The notes under the pieces: generated by a model | The model's input: the letters and a program-made list of their open reading frames with translations, nothing else | Told to the model about the DNA's origin: nothing | Databases searched by the model: none | Translations under genes and position numbers: made by a program | Source of the DNA: Streptomyces griseosporeus | GTDB taxonomy: Bacteria > Actinomycetota > Actinomycetes > Streptomycetales > Streptomycetaceae | Direction: 5' to 3' | Length of the DNA: 64,000 bases | Assembly: GCF_014656055.1 (NCBI RefSeq) | Contig: NZ_BNBR01000001.1 | Coordinates: 682,001-746,000, forward strand | Shown here: positions 57,779 through 64,000 of the stretch, piece after piece | How the letters are laid out: every line of letters starts with the position of its first letter | How positions within the stretch are numbered: the first letter of the stretch is position 1

Positions 57779-59818
57779 ATGACCATCCATCCCGAAGCCG
57801 CCGCCCTTCTCGCCCGCTCTCACCGGCTCGGCTCCGATCCCCGGAACACCAACTACGCCGGCGGCAACGCCTCCGCCAAGGGCACCGACACCGATCCCGT
57901 CACCGGGGGTGACGTGGAGCTGATGTGGGTCAAGGGGTCCGGGGGTGATCTGGGGACCCTGACCGAGGCCGGGCTGGCCGTGCTGCGGCTCGACCGGCTG
58001 CGGGCGCTCGTCGACGTGTATCCCGGGGTGGAGCGCGAGGACGAGATGGTCGCCGCGTTCGACTACTGCCTGCACGGCAAGGGCGGGGCCGCCCCGTCCA
58101 TCGACACCGCCATGCACGGGCTCGTCGACGCCGCCCACGTGGACCATCTGCACCCGGACTCCGGTATCGCGCTGGCCTGTGCCGCCGACGGGGAGAAGCT
58201 GACCGCCGAGTGTTTCGGGGACAGCGTGGTGTGGGTGCCGTGGCGGCGGCCCGGCTTCCAGCTCGGCCTCGACATCGCCGCCGTGAAGGAGGCCAACCCG
58301 CGGGCGATCGGCTGCGTCCTCGGCGGGCACGGGATCACCGCCTGGGGCGACACCGCCGAGGAGTGCGAGCGCAACTCGCTGCACATCATCCGCACCGCCG
58401 AGGCCTTCCTCGCCGAGAAGGGCAAGTCCGAGCCGTTCGGGCCGGTGCTGGAAGGGTACGAGCCGCTGCCCGAGGCCGAGCGGCGGAAGCGGGCGGCCGC
58501 GCTCGCGCCGTATGTGCGGGCCCTCGCCTCGCAGGACCGGCCGCAGGTCGGCCACTTCACCGACTCCGGCGTCGTCCTCGACTTCCTCGCGCGGGCCGAG
58601 CACCCGCGGCTGGCCGCGCTGGGCACCTCCTGCCCCGACCACTTCCTGCGCACCAAGGTGCGGCCCCTCGTGCTGGACCTGCCCGCCTCCGCGCCCGTTG
58701 AGGAGGCCGTCGCGCGGCTGAAGGAGCTGCACGCCGGGTACCGCGAGGAGTACGCCGCCTACTACCGCCGCCACGCCGAGCCCGGCTCCTCCGCGATGCG
58801 CGGCGCCGATCCGGCGATCGTGCTCGTCCCGGGCGTGGGCATGTTCTCCTTCGGCAAGGACAAGCAGACCGCGCGCGTCGCCGGCGAGTTCTACGTCAAC
58901 GCGATCAACGTGATGCGGGGCGCCGAGGCGGTCTCGACGTACGCGCCGATCGAGGAGTCGGAGAAGTTCCGCATCGAGTACTGGGCGCTGGAGGAGGCCA
59001 AGCTCCGGCGGATGCCGGAGCCGAAGCCGCTGGCGACGCGGGTGGCGCTGGTGACGGGCGCGGGCAGCGGGATCGGCAAGGCGATCGCGCACCGACTGGT
59101 GGCCGAGGGCGCGTGTGTCGTCGTCGCCGACCTCCACGGGGAGAACGCGGCGGCGGTCGCCGAGGAGCTGGGCGGCCCGGACCGGGCCGTCGCGGTGACG
59201 GTGGACGTGACCGACGAGGAGCAGATCGCGGCGGCGTTCAGGGCGGCCGTGCTCGCCTTCGGCGGTGTGGACCTGGTGGTCAACAACGCCGGGATCTCCA
59301 TCTCCAAGCCGCTGCTGGAGACGTCCGCGCAGGACTGGGACCTCCAGCACGACATCATGGCCCGCGGTTCCTTCCTCGTCTCGCGCGAGGCGGCCCGGGT
59401 GATGATCGCTCAGGGGCTGGGCGGCGACATCGTCTACATCGCGTCCAAGAACGCCGTCTTCGCCGGCCCGAACAACATCGCCTACTCCGCCACCAAGGCC
59501 GACCAGGCCCACCAGGTGCGCCTCCTCGCCGCCGAGCTGGGCGAGCACGGGATCCGGGTCAACGGCGTCAACCCGGACGGTGTGGTGCGCGGCTCGGGCA
59601 TCTTCGCGGGCGGCTGGGGTGCCCAGCGGGCGGCGACCTACGGCATCGAGGAGGAGAAGCTGGGCGAGTTCTATGCGCAGCGGACCATCCTCAAGCGTGA
59701 GGTGCTGCCCGAGCATGTGGCGAACGCCGTGTTCGCGCTGACCGGCGGGGACCTGACCCACACCACCGGACTGCACGTCCCGGTCGACGCGGGCGTCGCC
59801 GCCGCGTTCCTGCGGTGA
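57779..59818 (+). CDS. bifunctional rhamnulose-1-phosphate aldolase/alcohol (lactaldehyde) dehydrogenase
   Basis: 679 residues. N-terminal class II aldolase domain (~1-390) with the Zn-binding DHLHPDSGIALA (about residue 121) and the GGHGITAWGDT motif. C-terminal classical SDR (~415-679): TGAGSGIGKAIAHRL (about 426), NNAGIS, and the catalytic SKNAVFAGPNNIAYSATKADQAHQ. The aldolase half cuts rhamnulose-1-P to dihydroxyacetone phosphate and L-lactaldehyde; the SDR half is known in this fused family to oxidise lactaldehyde to lactate. A single start ATG; no break between the domains. Confidence 0.95.
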   Translation: MTIHPEAAALLARSHRLGSDPRNTNYAGGNASAKGTDTDPVTGGDVELMWVKGSGGDLGTLTEAGLAVLRLDRLRALVDVYPGVEREDEMVAAFDYCLHGKGGAAPSIDTAMHGLVDAAHVDHLHPDSGIALACAADGEKLTAECFGDSVVWVPWRRPGFQLGLDIAAVKEANPRAIGCVLGGHGITAWGDTAEECERNSLHIIRTAEAFLAEKGKSEPFGPVLEGYEPLPEAERRKRAAALAPYVRALASQDRPQVGHFTDSGVVLDFLARAEHPRLAALGTSCPDHFLRTKVRPLVLDLPASAPVEEAVARLKELHAGYREEYAAYYRRHAEPGSSAMRGADPAIVLVPGVGMFSFGKDKQTARVAGEFYVNAINVMRGAEAVSTYAPIEESEKFRIEYWALEEAKLRRMPEPKPLATRVALVTGAGSGIGKAIAHRLVAEGACVVVADLHGENAAAVAEELGGPDRAVAVTVDVTDEEQIAAAFRAAVLAFGGVDLVVNNAGISISKPLLETSAQDWDLQHDIMARGSFLVSREAARVMIAQGLGGDIVYIASKNAVFAGPNNIAYSATKADQAHQVRLLAAELGEHGIRVNGVNPDGVVRGSGIFAGGWGAQRAATYGIEEEKLGEFYAQRTILKREVLPEHVANAVFALTGGDLTHTTGLHVPVDAGVAAAFLR

Positions 59819-61278
59819 CGGCGGTGACGGCGGTGACCGCAGTGAAGTCGTACGCCGCGGTCGACCTGGGCGCCTCCAGCGGACGCGTGATGGTCGGCCG
59901 CGCCGGCCCGGACGCGCTGGAGCTGGCCGAGGCGCACCGCTTCCCCAACCGCCCGGTGCGTACGCCCGAGGGGCTGCGCTGGGACATCCTCGCGCTGTAC
60001 GCCGGGGTGCTGGACGGGCTCGCGGCCTGCGGGCAGGTGGATTCCGTCGGCATCGACAGCTGGGCCGTGGACTACGGCCTGCTGGACGCCGACGGGGCGC
60101 TGCTCGGCAACCCCGTGCACTACCGGGACGCCCGCACCGAGGGCGTCGCGGAGAAGGTGTGGGCGAGCGTGCCGGCGCCGGAGCTGTACGCGGCGACCGG
60201 CCTGCAGTACGCCCCGTTCAACACCCTGTACCAGCTGGCCGCGGCCCAAGGCACGGCCCAGCTGGCGCAGGCGCGGCGGCTGCTGCTCATACCCGACCTG
60301 CTCACGTACTGGCTGACCGGGGAGCAGGGCACCGAGCTGACCAACGCCTCCACGACCCAGCTGATCGACCCGCGGACCCGGGAATGGGCGTACGACGTGG
60401 CGGCCCGGGCCGGCGTCGACCTGAAGCTGTTCGCGCCGCTGCGGCAGCCCGGGGACCCGGCCGGGCTGCTGCGGCCGGAGGTGCTGGAGGAGACGGGGCT
60501 GCGCGGTCCGGTGCCGGTGACGGCGGTCGGCTCGCACGACACCGCCTCCGCGGTGGCCGCGGTCCCGGCAGCCACCGGGCGGTTCGCCTACATCTGCACC
60601 GGCACCTGGTCGCTGGCCGGTCTGGAGCTGGACGCGCCGGTGCTCACCGAGGAGAGCCGGGCCGCCAACTTCACCAACGAGCTGGGGCTGGACGGCACGG
60701 TCCGCTACCTGCGCAACATCATGGGGCTGTGGCTGCTCCAGGAGTGTGTCCGCGCCTGGGGCGACCCGGATATGGGCGCGCTGCTGCGGGAGGCGGCCGG
60801 CGTGCCTGCGCTGCGGTCGGTGGTGGACGCGGGGGACGCGGCGTTCCTCGCGCCGGGCCGGATGCCGGAGCGGATCGCCGAGGCGTGCCGGGCCTCCGGG
60901 CAGCCGGTGCCGGGGACCCCCGGGGAGATCACCCGCTGCATCCTCGATTCGCTCGCCCTCGCCCACCGGCGGGCCGTGGAGGACGCCCAGCGGCTGGCCG
61001 ACCACCCGGTCGACGTGGTGTACGTCGTGGGCGGCGGCACCCGCAACGCGCTGCTGTGCCAGCTGACCGCCGACGCCTGCGGGCTGCCGGTGGTGGCCGG
61101 GCCGACGGAGGCGGCGGCGCTGGGCAACGTACTGGTGCAGGCCCGGGCGCACGGCCTGGTCGGCGATCTGGCCGACATGCGGCGGCTGCTGGTGCGCACG
61201 CAGCCGCTGACCCGGTACGAGCCGCGCGGTGACACCGCGCGCTGGCAGGAGGCGGAGGCCCGGCTCGCCGTGCGGTGA
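59815..61278 (+). CDS. rhaB: rhamnulokinase
   Basis: 487 residues if the first GTG (overlapping the upstream TGA) is used. Four in-frame GTG codons at 59815, 59824, 59833 and 59842 lie in a nine-base repeat, and the last precedes the conserved KSYAAVDLGASSGRVMVG. FGGY kinase fold: N-terminal DLGASSGRV phosphate loop, VGIDSWAVDYGLLD, HYRDARTEG, and the C-terminal VYVVGGGTRNALLCQLTADACGLPVVAGPTEAAALGN. It phosphorylates L-rhamnulose with ATP. Follows the aldolase without a gap. Confidence 0.96.
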   Translation: MTAVTAVTAVKSYAAVDLGASSGRVMVGRAGPDALELAEAHRFPNRPVRTPEGLRWDILALYAGVLDGLAACGQVDSVGIDSWAVDYGLLDADGALLGNPVHYRDARTEGVAEKVWASVPAPELYAATGLQYAPFNTLYQLAAAQGTAQLAQARRLLLIPDLLTYWLTGEQGTELTNASTTQLIDPRTREWAYDVAARAGVDLKLFAPLRQPGDPAGLLRPEVLEETGLRGPVPVTAVGSHDTASAVAAVPAATGRFAYICTGTWSLAGLELDAPVLTEESRAANFTNELGLDGTVRYLRNIMGLWLLQECVRAWGDPDMGALLREAAGVPALRSVVDAGDAAFLAPGRMPERIAEACRASGQPVPGTPGEITRCILDSLALAHRRAVEDAQRLADHPVDVVYVVGGGTRNALLCQLTADACGLPVVAGPTEAAALGNVLVQARAHGLVGDLADMRRLLVRTQPLTRYEPRGDTARWQEAEARLAVR

Positions 61279-61353
61279 GCCGAGGTCTCCCCCGCTCTCA
61301 CGAGCGGCGATTACGCTGCTCGACGTCCGATGATCGATCCCGAAGGAGCCGCG

Positions 61354-62109
61354 ATGCGTGTCGCCCTGTTCCTGACCTGTGTCAACGACACGCTCTATCC
61401 GGACACCGGCAAGGCCGTCGTGAAGCTGCTGACGCGGCTGGGCGTCGACGTCGACTTCCCCATGGCGCAGACCTGCTGCGGGCAGGCCCACTACAACACC
61501 GGCTACCGGCACGAGGCGGAGCCGCTGGCCCGGCACTTCGCGGAGGTGTTCGGGGAGTACGACGCGATCGTGACGCCGTCCGGGTCGTGCGGGGCGATGG
61601 TGCGCGAGCTGTATCCGCGGATGGGCGAGCGGGCGCGGGCCGAGGGTCGCGGCGGCGCGCTGGCGGACGTCCTGGCGCCGGTGGTGCCGAAGACGTACGA
61701 GCTGACGGAGTTCCTGGTGGACGTCCTCGGCGTGACCGACGTGGGCGCCTACTACCCGCACAAGGTCACCTACCACCCCACCTGCCACGGCCTGCGCGGC
61801 CTGGGCCTCGGGGAGCGGCCGCGGCGGCTGCTGGCGGCGGTGAAGGGGCTGGAGCTGGTGGAGCTGCCGGGCGCGGAGGAGTGCTGCGGCTTCGGCGGCA
61901 CGTTCGCGCTGAAGAACGCCGACGTGTCGGCGGCGATGGGCGCGGACAAGGTGCGCAACGCCGAGTCGACAGGCGCCGAGGTGCTGTGCGCGGCGGACAA
62001 CTCCTGTCTGATGCACATCGGCGGCACCATGGCCCGGCTGCGGACCGGGATGCGGCCGGTGCACCTCGCGGAGATCCTGGCGAGCACGGAGGAGGAGCCG
62101 GCGGTATGA
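61354..62109 (+). CDS. lutA: LutA, (Fe-S)-binding subunit of lactate utilisation
   Basis: 251 residues from the ATG with GAAGGAG seven bases upstream. Two cysteine-rich CCG domains: TCCGQAHYNTGY (about residue 39) and ECCGFGGTFALKNADVS (about 176). LutA, LutB and LutC together oxidise L-lactate to pyruvate. In this operon the lactate would come from rhamnose by way of lactaldehyde, which explains the position. Confidence 0.95.
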   Translation: MRVALFLTCVNDTLYPDTGKAVVKLLTRLGVDVDFPMAQTCCGQAHYNTGYRHEAEPLARHFAEVFGEYDAIVTPSGSCGAMVRELYPRMGERARAEGRGGALADVLAPVVPKTYELTEFLVDVLGVTDVGAYYPHKVTYHPTCHGLRGLGLGERPRRLLAAVKGLELVELPGAEECCGFGGTFALKNADVSAAMGADKVRNAESTGAEVLCAADNSCLMHIGGTMARLRTGMRPVHLAEILASTEEEPAV

Positions 62110-63584
62110 GCGGCACGTTCGTAGGGATGCCGGCCTTCCCGAAGGCCGCGCACGAGGCGGTCGGCAACGCGACCCTGCGCGGCAACCTGCGCCACGCCAC
62201 CCACACCATCCGCGCCAAGCGGGCCAGGGCCGTGGCGGAGGTGCCGGACTGGGCGGAGCTGCGCGAGGCCGGAAAGCGGATCAAGGACCACACGCTGCGC
62301 CATCTCGACCGCTATCTCGTGCAGTTGGAGGAGTCGGTCACCGCGGCGGGCGGCACGGTCCACTGGGCGGCGGACGCCGACGAGGCGAACCGGATCGTGG
62401 CGGACCTGGTGAAGGCGACCGGCGAGCGCGAGGTCGTCAAGGTCAAGTCCATGGCCACGCAGGAGATCGGCCTCAACGAGGCGCTGGAGGCGGAGGGCAT
62501 CCGCGCCTACGAGACCGATCTCGCCGAGCTGATCGTCCAGTTGGGCAAGGACCGCCCCTCGCACATCCTGGTCCCGGCGATCCACCGCAACCGGGGCGAG
62601 ATCCGGGACATCTTCGCCCGCAAGATGGGCGCGTGGGGCCGCCCGGCCCCCGAGGGGCTGACGGACACGCCCGCCGAACTCGCGGAGGCGGCCCGGCTGC
62701 ACCTGCGGGAGAAGTTCCTGCGCGCCAAGGTGGGCATCTCCGGGGCCAACTTCATGGTCGCCGAGACGGGCACCCTCGTGGTCGTCGAGTCGGAGGGCAA
62801 CGGCCGGATGTGCCTGACCCTGCCGGAGACGCTGATCTCGGTCGTCGGCATCGAGAAGGTGGTGCCGACCTGGCGGGACCTGGAGGTGTTCCTCCAGACG
62901 CTGCCGCGCTCCTCGACGGCCGAGCGGATGAACCCCTACACCTCCACGTGGACGGGCACCACGAGCGAGGACGGGCCGCGGGAGTTCCACCTGGTCCTGC
63001 TCGACAACGGCCGTACCGACACCCTCGCCGACGAGGTGGGCCGGCAGGCGCTGCGCTGCATCCGCTGTTCGGCGTGCCTGAACGTGTGCCCGGTGTACGA
63101 GCGGGCCGGCGGCCACGCCTACGGCTCGGTCTACCCGGGCCCGATCGGCGCGATCCTCAGCCCTCAACTGCGCGGCACCCAGAGCGAGATCGACGCCTCC
63201 CTGCCGTACGCGTCGTCGCTGTGCGGGGCGTGCTACGAGGTGTGTCCGGTCGCCATCGACATCCCGGAGGTGCTGGTGCACCTGCGGGAGCGGGTGGCGC
63301 AGGGCGGGGAGGTCACCCGGGACGGCAACAAGGTGGTCCTCAAGCCGGCCAAGGGGCATGCCGCCGAGCGGGCGGCGATGCGGGCGGCACGCTGGGCGTT
63401 CGCCCGGCCGGGCGCCCTGCGCGCCGGACAGCGGCTCGCCTCGCGCACCCGGCGCCTGCATCCGCGGTCGCTGCCGGGGCCGGGCCGGGCGTGGAGCGAG
63501 GCGCGGGAGATGCCGCCGGTGCCGGCGGAGCCGTTCCGGGACTGGTGGCAGCGCACGCGCGGCGGCACGGAGGAGGGCAAGTGA
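62106..63584 (+). CDS. lutB: LutB, lactate utilisation iron-sulphur subunit
   Basis: 492 residues, ATG overlapping the lutA stop (ATGA). N-terminal LUD domain to ~300 (VGISGANFMVAETGTLVVVESEGNGRM), then a ferredoxin-like part with CIRCSACLNVCPVY (about residue 318) and CGACYEVCPVAIDIP (about 372), each a 4Fe-4S site. The C-terminal ~100 residues are Arg/Ala-rich. It passes electrons from lactate oxidation to the respiratory chain. Confidence 0.96.
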   Translation: MSGTFVGMPAFPKAAHEAVGNATLRGNLRHATHTIRAKRARAVAEVPDWAELREAGKRIKDHTLRHLDRYLVQLEESVTAAGGTVHWAADADEANRIVADLVKATGEREVVKVKSMATQEIGLNEALEAEGIRAYETDLAELIVQLGKDRPSHILVPAIHRNRGEIRDIFARKMGAWGRPAPEGLTDTPAELAEAARLHLREKFLRAKVGISGANFMVAETGTLVVVESEGNGRMCLTLPETLISVVGIEKVVPTWRDLEVFLQTLPRSSTAERMNPYTSTWTGTTSEDGPREFHLVLLDNGRTDTLADEVGRQALRCIRCSACLNVCPVYERAGGHAYGSVYPGPIGAILSPQLRGTQSEIDASLPYASSLCGACYEVCPVAIDIPEVLVHLRERVAQGGEVTRDGNKVVLKPAKGHAAERAAMRAARWAFARPGALRAGQRLASRTRRLHPRSLPGPGRAWSEAREMPPVPAEPFRDWWQRTRGGTEEGK

Positions 63585-64000
63585 GCAGCAGGGAGAGGGT
63601 CCTGGGCCGGGTGCGGCGCGCGCTCGCCGACGTACCGCGGGACGAGCGGCCGTACGAGGAGGCTGTGCCGCGCGCCTACCTGCGCGAGCACGGGCGCCGC
63701 ACGGTCGAGGAGACGGTGGAGCTGCTGGCGGAGAACCTGGCGGAGTACCGGGCGGTCGTGCACCGGTGTGCCGAGGGTGAGCTGCCCGGGGTCGTCGCCC
63801 GGCTGCTGGGCGCACGCGGCTCAAGGTCGGTGCTGGTGCCGCCGGGGCTGGACGCGGGCTGGCTCGCGGCGAGCGAGGTGCGGCAGGTCGCGGACCGGGC
63901 GGAGAGCACGCCCGAGGAGCTGGACCGGGTGGACAGCGTGGTCACCGGCTGCGCCCTCGCCATCGCCGAGACCGGCACGATCGTCCTGGACGGCTCCCCC
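63581..64000 (+). CDS. lutC: LutC, lactate utilisation subunit (cut by window edge)
   Basis: A GTG overlapping the lutB stop begins VSSRERVLGRVRRALADVPRDERP and the frame is open to the right edge; 140 residues are visible. LUD-domain features appear at the end (VVTGCALAIAETGTIVLDGSP), as in LutC. The rest of the gene lies outside the window. Confidence 0.93.
   Translation, partial: MSSRERVLGRVRRALADVPRDERPYEEAVPRAYLREHGRRTVEETVELLAENLAEYRAVVHRCAEGELPGVVARLLGARGSRSVLVPPGLDAGWLAASEVRQVADRAESTPEELDRVDSVVTGCALAIAETGTIVLDGSP

Overview
The window is Streptomyces-type chromosome. GC is very high throughout, codons end almost always in G or C, GTG starts and overlapping start/stop codons are common, and the gene families (ROK, LacI, CYP105, CYP102, STAS, ECF sigma, DUF4230, DUF4235, DUF2470, Mrp, LutABC) are those of Streptomyces. 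From memory, the order from the stand-alone CYP102-type P450 through sigma factor, LmbE-like deacetylase and S33 peptidase to the rhamnose locus resembles the left part of the S. coelicolor chromosome around SCO0770-SCO0817. I could not check this by alignment. I see no rRNA, tRNA, CRISPR array, transposase gene or prophage.

Layout, 0-15.8 kb: a sigma-factor-like regulator running off the left edge with a repeat-rich tail; a small redox operon (aldo/keto reductase, flavoprotein, DUF1348) opposite a TetR gene with two perfect operators; a CYP105-like P450 with its [3Fe-4S] ferredoxin; a CDF metal exporter; a glutathionyl-hydroquinone reductase; several small oxidoreductase and regulator genes; a STAS protein; an EF-G-like ribosomal-protection protein of the Tet/OtrA type; and a DUF4230 protein. 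15.8-19.6 kb: a six-gene Mrp cation/proton antiporter operon with no full-length MrpA. Repeats of 25 bp lie upstream of it. 20-30 kb: VanZ-like protein, secreted GH16 glucanase, topoisomerase IB operon, PHP and HAD hydrolases, a strongly structured intergenic RNA candidate with a U-tailed terminator, an SDR under a MerR-type promoter, and a convergent DUF2182/DUF1326 pair.

30-48 kb: ROK regulator; a 1061-residue P450-reductase fusion (CYP102 type) divergent from a PAS/LuxR-type regulator; a DUF3626 protein and a FusB-like EF-G-binding protein sharing a perfect palindrome; FUSC transporter; lipoprotein lactonase; a 163-bp fold-back element; an iron-box-controlled DUF2470 gene; a TetR gene divergent from a stand-alone CYP102-like P450; a SnoaL-tailed ECF sigma factor, LmbE-like deacetylase and S33 peptidase.

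48.6-64 kb is a complete L-rhamnose locus. Leftward from 56.23 kb run an ABC ATPase, two permeases, a binding lipoprotein, rhamnose mutarotase, a secreted BNR-repeat enzyme and a LacI repressor. Rightward run rhamnose isomerase, a fused rhamnulose-1-phosphate aldolase/dehydrogenase, rhamnulokinase and LutA-LutB-LutC (the last cut by the right edge). Uptake, isomerisation, phosphorylation, cleavage to dihydroxyacetone phosphate and lactaldehyde, oxidation to lactate and oxidation of lactate to pyruvate can all be assigned here. Two LacI-type operators sit in the divergent promoter region.
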